Shown piece after piece: positions 26,500 through 33,115 of a DNA stretch of 33,115 nucleotides; position 1 is the stretch's first letter, and each line of letters begins with the position of its first letter. The stretch lies in the NCBI GenBank assembly GCA_018060185.1, contig JAGOWQ010000017.1, positions 1-33,115 of the forward strand, written 5' to 3'. This stretch comes from Leptotrichiaceae bacterium. GTDB taxonomy: Bacteria > Fusobacteriota > Fusobacteriia > Fusobacteriales > Leptotrichiaceae. Under the pieces are notes generated by a model, which was given only the letters and a program-made list of their open reading frames with translations, was not told the DNA's origin and ran no database searches. The translations under genes and the position numbers were made by a program.

Positions 26500-28767
26500 T
26501 TATTCCTCATTAAATCCTTTAGGCTGATAGCCTAAATTGAAGAAATATCTCACACTCTCTCCCGGACTTTTTGAAAGACCAAAGTATATGGGTCCTGTAG
26601 GCAATTTAGCACCTATTCCCACTCCGTAACTTTCTCTGGTTCTTCCATTAAAGCTATAACTTTTATCTGACAATTTTGCAAAACTTGCATTTGCATCAGC
26701 ATACAAAAATTTTGACAACTGATACTGGAGATTCATTTTTCCTACCAATATACTGTTTCCTCTTAATTTATCTTCAGGAATTCCTGAAAATTCAAGTGAA
26801 TAGTCTGTATATCTGAAACCTCCCAGTTTAGGAAAATAAGTTTCAGGTATTTTTTCTCCATCCGATGTCACATATGATATACTAGGAGTTAGAGTAAATC
26901 TTCCTATCGGAATGTTTACTTCTCCTCTGGAGTACAAGGAATTAAAATCCGCTTCTTTAGAATCTGCCATTACATATTCACTTTTAAAGTAGACTCCTTT
27001 TGTAGGGAACATGATAGAATCTCTACTGTCATGGGTCAACGTGATCTCAAAATAAGGAAACTTTATCTTTTTATTCTGTGAATCATCAATACTTCCTGTT
27101 ACATTAGATATCTGATATCCTCCACTTATGAGAAACATAGTGTCTCTATTCAGATCAAATCCTACTCCTAAACTTGCTTTAAATTTCTGATTTTTAAATT
27201 CATCATCGATTCCATTAAAATTCTGATTTTTTATTAAATCTCTCTTATATATGAATTTTCCTACACCTAAAATTCTGTTATCGTTTCCGAATGATGTTAC
27301 AGCAGCTCCATCAATTCCATATTCATTTGATATAACTGCTTTCGCTTCATATCTTGTATCAACTTTATTAAATATTGTCTTGTTTCCCTGAATTCCTACT
27401 GTTATAGTGGCAAAATCTTCATTATTCATATTACTTGAAGTTGTAAAATAAGAACCTGCCTTCTCCTGTACATTTATTACCAATTTATTATTGTCTTGTA
27501 TTTCATAGTATACTGTCGAAAAATCTCCATTCCTATAAATTTCATTTACAATTTTTTCCATATCTTTCTTTTTGATTTTTCCTGACATTTCAGGAATATA
27601 TTTATTAAAATATTCTGTCTTGTATTTCTTATTTCCAACTACTTCAACGCTTTTTATATCATATTCATCTTTCCAACTATTTCTGAATTCCTGTCTTGTT
27701 TTTTCAAGTTGAGCAAATTTTTCAGGGTTACTCAACTTTCTTATGTAAGAAATGTTATCTTTAGCAATTTTTTCTCCCATTTCTATTATTTCTTTCACTT
27801 TCGCGAAATCCTGAGATTCTATTCCCTCCAAATTAGGAGCAATGTATACATCCAGCATTCTTCTCTGTCTTTCAACTTCTTGTCTTCCGGCAATTGTCAT
27901 AGAATCAGAAACAACAGCAATTATATTCATTTTATCAGGATCTCTTTTTTCAAAACCTTCTCCCACATTTATACCTATTGTATAGTCTGCACCGAGTACT
28001 TTCAGGTCTTGAACCGGAAGGTTACGTACAACTCCACCGTCTACATAAAGCTTATCATCAACTTGTACAGGATTATATATTGAAGGAAGAGAAAGACTTG
28101 CTCTTATTGCTGTAGCAATAGATCCTTTGTCTATCATGACTCCTTCTCCACTGTTCAGATCCGTTCCTACCGCTGCAAACTTTCTTGGTAATTTTCTGAA
28201 ATCTTCTATATCCAGAACACCGTAAAACAGTTCATTTAGTTTTGCACTGGCTGTTTTTCCTCCTACTGCTCCTGAAGGGAGTTTAGGTATAAGACCTTCC
28301 ATAGGTAAAGCAACTGTATTTCTATCTTCTATAAGATTCCTTGTTATACCTTTGTCCTTTCTGTCCAATTTATCGTTGAACAGTTCTATCCAGTCCATTT
28401 CTATGGCAATCTTTTCTATCTCTTCGATTGTATATCCTGCCGCATAAAGTCCTCCTATTATAGATCCCATACTTGTTCCTGTTATATATTCTATAGGAAC
28501 TTTTTCTTCTTCCATTACCTTTAATACTCCTATATGAGCAAGACCTTTAGCGGATCCGCCTCCTAGAGCAAAGCCTATTTTTTTATCTTTTTCAGGTATT
28601 TCATCTATATTTTTTCTAATTTCAAAAATACCTTCCGTATAAGTTTCTTTGTTTTCATTTATACTATTCTCTACATTAACTATAGTCTGATTTTTGTTTT
28701 TTGAAAAAGAAAAACTCCCTAAAATCAATATCAAAAAAAATATATACCCACGATTTTTAATTTTCAT
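26500..28767 (-). CDS. fplA: Type Vd autotransporter with patatin phospholipase domain (FplA-like)
   Basis: An outer-membrane phospholipase A1/lysophospholipase of the patatin type Vd autotransporter family (PlpD; Fusobacterium FplA). It has 755 residues. A signal peptide occupies about 1-22. The patatin domain (about 63-340) has the oxyanion loop GGGSAKG (69-75), nucleophile S99 in GTSMGS and catalytic D243 in DGG, forming the Ser-Asp dyad. A single POTRA domain (about 369-435, YDIKSVEVVGNKKYKTEYF) precedes a BamA/TpsB-type 16-stranded barrel (about 438-755, ending YFFNLGYQPKGFNEE). AAGGAG lies five bases before ATG. It is packed between a HAD phosphatase (14-base gap) and a lipid kinase. 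In F. nucleatum the domain binds host phosphoinositides; that role here is inference. Confidence 0.93.
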   Translation of the reverse strand: MKIKNRGYIFFLILILGSFSFSKNKNQTIVNVENSINENKETYTEGIFEIRKNIDEIPEKDKKIGFALGGGSAKGLAHIGVLKVMEEEKVPIEYITGTSMGSIIGGLYAAGYTIEEIEKIAIEMDWIELFNDKLDRKDKGITRNLIEDRNTVALPMEGLIPKLPSGAVGGKTASAKLNELFYGVLDIEDFRKLPRKFAAVGTDLNSGEGVMIDKGSIATAIRASLSLPSIYNPVQVDDKLYVDGGVVRNLPVQDLKVLGADYTIGINVGEGFEKRDPDKMNIIAVVSDSMTIAGRQEVERQRRMLDVYIAPNLEGIESQDFAKVKEIIEMGEKIAKDNISYIRKLSNPEKFAQLEKTRQEFRNSWKDEYDIKSVEVVGNKKYKTEYFNKYIPEMSGKIKKKDMEKIVNEIYRNGDFSTVYYEIQDNNKLVINVQEKAGSYFTTSSNMNNEDFATITVGIQGNKTIFNKVDTRYEAKAVISNEYGIDGAAVTSFGNDNRILGVGKFIYKRDLIKNQNFNGIDDEFKNQKFKASLGVGFDLNRDTMFLISGGYQISNVTGSIDDSQNKKIKFPYFEITLTHDSRDSIMFPTKGVYFKSEYVMADSKEADFNSLYSRGEVNIPIGRFTLTPSISYVTSDGEKIPETYFPKLGGFRYTDYSLEFSGIPEDKLRGNSILVGKMNLQYQLSKFLYADANASFAKLSDKSYSFNGRTRESYGVGIGAKLPTGPIYFGLSKSPGESVRYFFNLGYQPKGFNEE

Positions 28768-28781
28768 AGCATCTCCTTTTA

Positions 28782-29480
28782 TTATATAATTTTATATAAT
28801 TCTTCTATTGTATCCACTTTATATGTAGCTTTTATATTTTCATTTTCTTTTCTTCCCACTAAATTTATCCAACACGTGTCTATTCCAAAGTTAATTCCTC
28901 CTTGAATATCTGCTGTCTGAGAATCTCCTATCATTATAACATCATTTTTGTTTTCATGCCTAAGCTTTTTTAAGGCATATTCAAATATTCCGGGATGAGG
29001 TTTACTTATTCCAAGTTCATCGGAAATAATAATCTCATCAACATACTCTGCAATTCCGGAATTCTTTATTCTTGATGTCTGTACTTCTTTTATTCCGTTT
29101 GTTACTATTGCTACCTTGTATTTTTTCTTCATATATCTGCACAAATCTTCTGCTCCATCAAAAAGAAAAACTCCCTCTCCCAGTCTTTCTAAATATCTAC
29201 TGCTAAACTCCTCAGGATTATAGCTCAGATTTGCTACTTTAAAAAGCTCTTTGAATCTTCTGACCTTAAGCTCATCCCTTGTGATAAGATCTTTTTCCAA
29301 TTTTTCCCAGAGATCTTTATTTATAATGTTATATTTTTTCTTTATCTCTTCAAATCTTTCTACGTTTTTTTCTTTTTCAAAATATTCGAAGTCTTCGAAT
29401 ACTCTTCTTATGGCATTGTCTTCAGCTTTTTTATAGTCGAATAATGTATCGTCTATATCTATCAGTATTACTTTGTACAT
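28782..29480 (-). CDS. HAD hydrolase, YjjG/YfnB-type nucleotidase
   Basis: A cytosolic HAD-superfamily phosphatase of about 232 residues, close to the YjjG/YfnB group that dephosphorylates pyrimidine or non-canonical nucleotides. Motif I is LIDIDDTLFDY (D8, D10), motif II AIVTNGIKEVQ, motif III lysine in GISKPHPGIF, and motif IV MIGDSQTADIQGG; a helical cap lies between motifs I and II. The start may be ATG 29480 (MYKVILIDIDD, as in homologues) or ATG 29492, where the RBS AAAGGAAAG is too close. It lies 15 bases after the lipoprotein peroxidase gene and 14 before the patatin gene. The true substrate is uncertain. Confidence 0.85.
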   Translation of the reverse strand: MYKVILIDIDDTLFDYKKAEDNAIRRVFEDFEYFEKEKNVERFEEIKKKYNIINKDLWEKLEKDLITRDELKVRRFKELFKVANLSYNPEEFSSRYLERLGEGVFLFDGAEDLCRYMKKKYKVAIVTNGIKEVQTSRIKNSGIAEYVDEIIISDELGISKPHPGIFEYALKKLRHENKNDVIMIGDSQTADIQGGINFGIDTCWINLVGRKENENIKATYKVDTIEELYKII

Positions 29481-29507
29481 TAATCTTTCCATCTTTCCTT
29501 TGAAATT

Positions 29508-30164
29508 TTATTTTTTTATCATTTTTTCTTCTAGAAACTTTAATGCTTTTTCTACATCGGCTTCATTTCCCTGTTCCGAAACATATTCTATATACTTGAC
29601 AACATTATCTTCATCTACTATTGTCAATGCCCTCGCAAGTAGTCCGCTTTCTTTCACGTAAAAACCGTTCTGTAGTCCGAACTGATGATATTTATAATCT
29701 GATACAGCCTGTAATCCATGAATTTCATTTGCATTACAGAATCTCTCCTGAGCAAAAGGAGTATCCATAGTAATCGAATAAAATTTTATATCAGTATATT
29801 TTAATGCCGCATCATTAAGCATCCTAGTTTGTATAGAGCAAACTTTCGTATCAAGAGAAGGGGCTGTATATAATACTTTTATAGCTTTATCTTCAAATAT
29901 ATTTCTGTCTTCTAGTTCCGTATTTACTGTTAAAGGAATTTCTTTTATTTTGTCACCAACTTTCAGCTCTTTTCCTACAACGGTAAGCGGATTTCCTCCC
30001 CTAGTTATCTTAAGAGTATTTTCAGACTTCAGCGTATCTAAATACATTTCTATTCCCTCTTTTGGAGTCGAAACAACTTTATTTTCTTCTTTTACTTGAT
30101 TACTGTTTCCACAAGATAAGATTAATATTCCCAATATTGCACAAAAAATTATTATTTTTTTCAT
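29508..30164 (-). CDS. Lipoprotein thiol peroxidase (Tpx-like)
   Basis: A thiol-peroxidase domain behind a lipoprotein signal. It has 218 residues; the N-terminus MKKIIIFCAILGILILS ends in the lipobox ILSC (C18). A linker to about 50 is followed by the Tpx fold: GGNPLTVVGKELKVGD, peroxidatic C109 in APSLDTKVCSIQ and resolving C143 in ERFCNAN. It should detoxify peroxides at the periplasmic face of a membrane; its reductant there is unknown. It is only moderately similar to the cytosolic Tpx at 18028-18546, and codon use differs strongly (for example CCG CTT ACC here where the other uses CCT ATG ACA). It is first gene of the operon with the HAD, patatin and lipid kinase genes. Confidence 0.9.
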   Translation of the reverse strand: MKKIIIFCAILGILILSCGNSNQVKEENKVVSTPKEGIEMYLDTLKSENTLKITRGGNPLTVVGKELKVGDKIKEIPLTVNTELEDRNIFEDKAIKVLYTAPSLDTKVCSIQTRMLNDAALKYTDIKFYSITMDTPFAQERFCNANEIHGLQAVSDYKYHQFGLQNGFYVKESGLLARALTIVDEDNVVKYIEYVSEQGNEADVEKALKFLEEKMIKK

Positions 30165-30225
30165 TTTCTATTTTACCTCACTTAATTTTAATTATTTTCT
30201 GTTTTCTAATTTTTCTAAAAACAGA

Positions 30226-30240
30226 TTCTAATTATTATAA
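30226..30240 (-). promoter_or_regulatory. Extended -10 with a PerR-box-like palindrome
   Basis: On the minus strand TGTTATAAT supplies an extended -10 (TATAAT at 30239-30234) for the lipoprotein peroxidase operon; no good -35 is seen. The same bases read TTATAATAATTAGAA, matching the Bacillus PerR box TTATAATnATTATAA at 13 of its 14 specified positions. The leader also has a CTGTTTT/AAAACAG hairpin at about 30200-30225. The rest of 30241-30344 shows only AT-rich sequence. Confidence 0.45.
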
Positions 30241-30344
30241 CATATATTTTTTTAATTATAAAGTAATAAGAGAGAACTGTATTTTAAAAACCTGTTAAAT
30301 TTATATACAATTAAACACAGGAAAAAAAATAAAGAAAGAAAAAA

Positions 30345-30402
30345 AGACTGTAATAAGCATATTATGACTAAATTTTAAATAATCATATGCTTGAGGCAGT
30401 CT
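30345..30402 (-). terminator. Terminator of the helicase operon
   Basis: The outer stem AGACTG (30345-30350) pairs with CAGTCT (30397-30402), and the inner stem AAGCATAT (30355-30362) pairs with ATATGCTT (30385-30392), with a 4/4 internal loop. On the minus strand it is followed by TTTTTT and further T-runs. It ends transcripts from deaD, so the lipoprotein peroxidase operon needs its own promoter. Confidence 0.88.
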
Positions 30403-30423
30403 CTTTATTTTTTATTCTACAAA

Positions 30424-32151
30424 CTACTTTTTCTTCTTTTTTTCTGAATCTTTATCAGATTTTTTAGATTTTGCCTTTGTAGTTTTTTTATCTGATTTTT
30501 TATCTGTCTTTTTTTCGGACTTCTTGTCAGAAGATTTCTTTTTTCCTCTTCCTCCGGATCTTTTGCTTTCTTTTCCTCCGGCAGTTCTTCCTCCTGTAGC
30601 TTCTTCAACTAACGGTTTAGAATCTTTTTTGGAATTCAATGCTCTTATTATAAACTCTGCTTCCTGTAAAGGTACTGTTATAAACGAGTATTTATCCATT
30701 ATCTTTACGTCTTTTACTTTTCTTCCTGGTGTTTTAGCTTTTTTATTCAACAAGTCAAGAAGTCTTCCGACATTATACCCGTCTTTTGATCCTAATGCTA
30801 TAAATAATCTTGTTTTATCTTCTATCTTGACTTTAACATCTTCAATTTCATTATAACTGTCTTCAAGAAACTCATCTTCATAAAAATGTCTTAATAATGA
30901 TGCTATTACTTCTTTTGAATCTCTACCTTCTAACAATTCATTTGCTAACTTTTCATAACTTACAAAATCTTCTTCTTTTATAATTTCGTCAACATATCCA
31001 ATTAACGCTTCTTTTTTAGCATTTAAAATTTCTTTTACATTAGGTATATTTTCTCTTTTAATGTCTGTTTTTGTAATTCTTTTTATTTGAGAAAGTTTAC
31101 TTGCTTCTCTTGGTGTAACAAATGTAATTGCTATACCTTTTTGTCCTGCTCTTCCTGTTCTTCCTATTCTATGAACATAAGATTCAGCTTCTTGTGGGAT
31201 AGAATAATTTATAACATGTGTTAAACTACTAACATCTATTCCTCTAGCAGCAACATCTGTAGCCACTAATATAGTTAACACTTTTTTCTTGAAAAGATCT
31301 AGAGCTTTTTGTCTCAATCCCTGAGTTATATCCCCATGGATGCATTCAGCATCGTAATTTCTTGCTTTTAATTTATTAGTTACATCATCAACTTCCGATT
31401 TAGTTCTACAAAAAACTATCCCATAAAAATTTTGCTCATAATCTAATACTCTACATAACGCTTCAAATTTATCTTCTTGTTTAACTTCATAATAAATTTG
31501 TTCTGTCAAATTAGTTGTAAGTTCTCTTTTTTCAACTTTTAATAATTTATAGTTTTCCATAAACTTTTTAGCTATATTAATTATCTCTTTAGGCATTGTT
31601 GCAGAGAAAAACAACATTTTTTTCTCTTCATTTGTTTTTTCTAATATTAATTCTATATCTTCAATAAATCCCATATTAAGCATTTCATCTGCTTCATCTA
31701 ATACGAAATAATCTAAGCTATCGACTTTTAATATTTTTTTTCTCATTAAGTCCATAACTCTTCCAGGTGTTCCAACAACTATATCTACTCCACTTTTTAA
31801 TTTTTTTATTTGTTGTTCAATAGAAGCTCCTCCGTAAACAGCTAATACTTTTATATTCTTATCTCCTTTTAATGAATAAATCTCATCAGCAACTTGATTA
31901 GCAAGTTCCCTTGTTGGAGTTAATATTAAAGATTTTACACTTTTATCAGCTTTTATCGTCTCTAATATAGGTATCCCAAAAGCTGCTGTTTTACCTGTTC
32001 CTGTTTGTGCCTGACCTATTAAATGAGTTCTTTCTTTTAACAATTCAGGTATTACTATTCTTTGAATCTCACTTGGTTCCTCAAAACCTTTTTTGCTTAA
32101 CGCATTAATCATTTCCGGACTTAATCCGAAATCTTCAAATTTTATTGACAT
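30424..32151 (-). CDS. deaD: DEAD-box RNA helicase (CsdA/DeaD type)
   Basis: An ATP-dependent RNA helicase of the CsdA/DeaD group, involved in ribosome assembly and RNA decay, often cold-induced. It has 575 residues. Motifs in order are a Q-motif (FEDFGLSPEMINAL...EIQ), I AQTGTGKT (48-55), Ia PTRELANQ, II DEAD (152-155), III SAT (183-185), V VATDVAARGID and VI HRIGRTGR (328-335). A DbpA-type RNA-binding domain follows (about 445-520), then a low-complexity Gly/Arg and Lys/Ser/Asp tail (about 530-575). It starts 32 bases after potC with GAGG ten bases before ATG, so it may be co-transcribed with the polyamine transporter. G+C rises toward its 3' end. Confidence 0.95.
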   Translation of the reverse strand: MSIKFEDFGLSPEMINALSKKGFEEPSEIQRIVIPELLKERTHLIGQAQTGTGKTAAFGIPILETIKADKSVKSLILTPTRELANQVADEIYSLKGDKNIKVLAVYGGASIEQQIKKLKSGVDIVVGTPGRVMDLMRKKILKVDSLDYFVLDEADEMLNMGFIEDIELILEKTNEEKKMLFFSATMPKEIINIAKKFMENYKLLKVEKRELTTNLTEQIYYEVKQEDKFEALCRVLDYEQNFYGIVFCRTKSEVDDVTNKLKARNYDAECIHGDITQGLRQKALDLFKKKVLTILVATDVAARGIDVSSLTHVINYSIPQEAESYVHRIGRTGRAGQKGIAITFVTPREASKLSQIKRITKTDIKRENIPNVKEILNAKKEALIGYVDEIIKEEDFVSYEKLANELLEGRDSKEVIASLLRHFYEDEFLEDSYNEIEDVKVKIEDKTRLFIALGSKDGYNVGRLLDLLNKKAKTPGRKVKDVKIMDKYSFITVPLQEAEFIIRALNSKKDSKPLVEEATGGRTAGGKESKRSGGRGKKKSSDKKSEKKTDKKSDKKTTKAKSKKSDKDSEKKKKK

Positions 32152-32183
32152 TTAATTTTTTCCTCTTTTCTTTAATTTGCTTT

Positions 32184-32975
32184 TTATCTAAGCATGTATT
32201 TTTGTAATTTTCTACTTGATAATGATAAAATTATTGTCCCCACTATTAATATAGTAGACAATGCATTTATTACTGGAGATACTCCAAATTTTATCATTGA
32301 ATATATCTGCACAGGAAGTGTGTTATAATTTGTTCCTGTAACAAAACTTGTTATGACAAAATCATCTAGTGACAATGTCATGGCCATTAAAAATGCTGAC
32401 ATTATTCCTGGCATCATTGATGGTATTATTACTTTGAATAATGTATTAAATTCAGTTGCACCTAAATCTCTCGAAGCTTCAATTATAGAATAATCAAACT
32501 CTTCTAGTCTAGCCATTATTATGAACAGTGAAAATGGAATATTAAAAGTTGTATGGGCTATAAATATCGTTGTCATACCCAGCTCTATTCCTTTATAAAT
32601 TCCAACTTGAATATTAAAAAATATTAATAATGCTACCCCTATAATTAAATCAGGTAATATTAATGGTATATAATTTAAAAATTTTACATAATTTTTCATT
32701 TTTGAATTATACCATTTTATACCTATGGCTCCAAATGTAGCAACTGCTACTGAAAATATAGATGATGTTAAACCTATTATTATACTTCTTAAAAACGCTT
32801 CCCAAAGCTCAGGAGAGCTTGTGAATAATTCTATATACCATTTTAATGAAAATCCAGTCCAATTAAAATTTTTTGATTGATTAAAAGATAACACGATAAG
32901 CATTATTATAGGCATGTAGAAAAAAATCATTACAAGAATAAAAAACAATAATGAAATTCTTCTTTTTTCGCTCAT
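32184..32975 (-). CDS. potC: Spermidine/putrescine ABC transporter permease PotC
   Basis: An inner-membrane permease of the polyamine (Pot) ABC importer. It has 263 residues and six predicted spans, beginning ISLLFFILVMIFFYMPIIML after a short basic N-terminus. The EAA loop that contacts the ATPase is EASRDLGATEFNTLFKVIIP, followed by PGIMSAFLMAMTLSLDDFVI, the latter typical of PotC. I chose ATG 32975 (MSEKRRIS), with GGAGG five bases upstream; the frame is open further upstream, but that part is potB read in another frame. It overlaps the potB stop by one base. Related spermidine-type permeases for other substrates cannot be told apart by sequence alone. Confidence 0.93.
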   Translation of the reverse strand: MSEKRRISLLFFILVMIFFYMPIIMLIVLSFNQSKNFNWTGFSLKWYIELFTSSPELWEAFLRSIIIGLTSSIFSVAVATFGAIGIKWYNSKMKNYVKFLNYIPLILPDLIIGVALLIFFNIQVGIYKGIELGMTTIFIAHTTFNIPFSLFIIMARLEEFDYSIIEASRDLGATEFNTLFKVIIPSMMPGIMSAFLMAMTLSLDDFVITSFVTGTNYNTLPVQIYSMIKFGVSPVINALSTILIVGTIILSLSSRKLQKYMLR

Positions 32976-33115
32976 TATTCCTCCTCTTTTTCTAATGTCA
33001 TTGATATCCATACTCCAATAGTAGTAAGTATTATAAATATTGTAGAAATTGAAGCGGCAGCAGGCCAATCTCTTAATTGAAACATTCTACTTGCTATTAC
33101 ATTTCCCAGCATTAT
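32975..33115 (-). CDS. potB: Spermidine/putrescine ABC transporter permease PotB, C-terminus only
   Basis: The last 46 codons of a permease, cut by the window edge. The reading MLGNVIASRMFQLRDWPAAA is a strong match to the conserved end of PotB (G-N-x-I...RDWP-AA), followed by one membrane span and a charged end EKEEE. The stop TAA (32977-32975) overlaps the potC ATG by one base, the usual coupled potB-potC arrangement. The frame is another one from potC. Confidence 0.88.
   Translation of the reverse strand: MMLGNVIASRMFQLRDWPAAASISTIFIILTTIGVWISMTLEKEEE

Noticed and set aside
26077-26535. 152-codon open frame on the plus strand opposite the lipid kinase
   Set aside because: It lies antisense to a well-supported gene, has no RBS or recognisable domain, and is open only because of the opposite gene's codon pattern.
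27709-28083. 124-codon plus-strand frame opposite the patatin gene
   Set aside because: A shadow of a clear coding sequence, Phe/Ser/Tyr-rich as expected for the reverse of Lys/Glu/Ile codons, without an RBS.
18028-30164. The two Tpx genes as a recent tandem duplication
   Set aside because: They are 11 kb apart, differ in most positions outside the motifs, and have different signal sequences and codon use, so they are old paralogues or separately acquired.
32976-33068. N-terminal extension of potC to 33068
   Set aside because: This stretch encodes the conserved PotB C-terminus in another frame; the RBS and the homologous start lie at 32975.

Overview
The window reads as chromosomal DNA of an AT-rich, Gram-negative-type (diderm) bacterium using the standard bacterial code. 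A KDO-8-phosphate phosphatase (LPS core synthesis), an outer-membrane type Vd patatin autotransporter like Fusobacterium FplA, a RemA/DUF370 protein otherwise typical of Firmicutes, and very low G+C (hand counts of single 60-base lines run from about 17% to 43%) together point to the Fusobacteriota, most likely Leptotrichiaceae. That placement is inference; there is no 16S gene here. Nearly every gene is on the minus strand, so transcription runs from high to low coordinates; only htrA is on the plus strand.

From the right end: the tail of potB, then potC (polyamine ABC permeases), then a DEAD-box RNA helicase with a lysine-rich tail and a strong terminator. Next is a tight four-gene operon (30164 to 25563): a lipoprotein thiol peroxidase, a HAD phosphatase, a patatin autotransporter and a lipid kinase. 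Its G+C and codon choice differ visibly from its neighbours, and a PerR-box-like palindrome lies over its -10. Then come a GH57 glucan branching enzyme with its own promoter and terminator, and an operon of a divergent cysteine desulfurase, thiI (frameshifted in a TA dinucleotide tract), a YihY/BrkB membrane protein and rmuC, followed by a cytosolic tpx. Convergent to tpx is htrA, encoding a lipid-anchored HtrA protease. Divergent from htrA is kdsC, followed by a FakA-FakB (DhaL plus DegV) fusion and birA.

The left 13 kb is the classical transcription/translation cluster: rpmG, tRNA-Trp, secE, nusG, rplK, rplA, rplJ, rplL, rpoB, rpoC, and then remA, gmk and rpoZ. Its regulation is legible in the sequence: a consensus promoter before rpmG; an L1-type mRNA motif before both rplK and rplA; an rplA terminator whose 3' arm contains the -35 box of the rplJ promoter; a recognisable L10 leader; and an attenuator hairpin between rplL and rpoB. 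An unrecognised 38-residue lipoprotein gene sits between rpoB and rpoC, followed by a perfect 16-bp hairpin. Because remA-gmk-rpoZ follows rpoC directly, the beta, beta' and omega subunits of RNA polymerase are all encoded in one stretch.

The most rewarding items for follow-up are the rpoB-rpoC lipoprotein and hairpin, the single-chain fatty acid kinase fusion, the thiI TA-tract frameshift, and the compositionally distinct phospholipase/lipid-kinase/lipoprotein-peroxidase operon with its candidate peroxide operator. No CRISPR array, insertion sequence, integrase or phage gene was seen.
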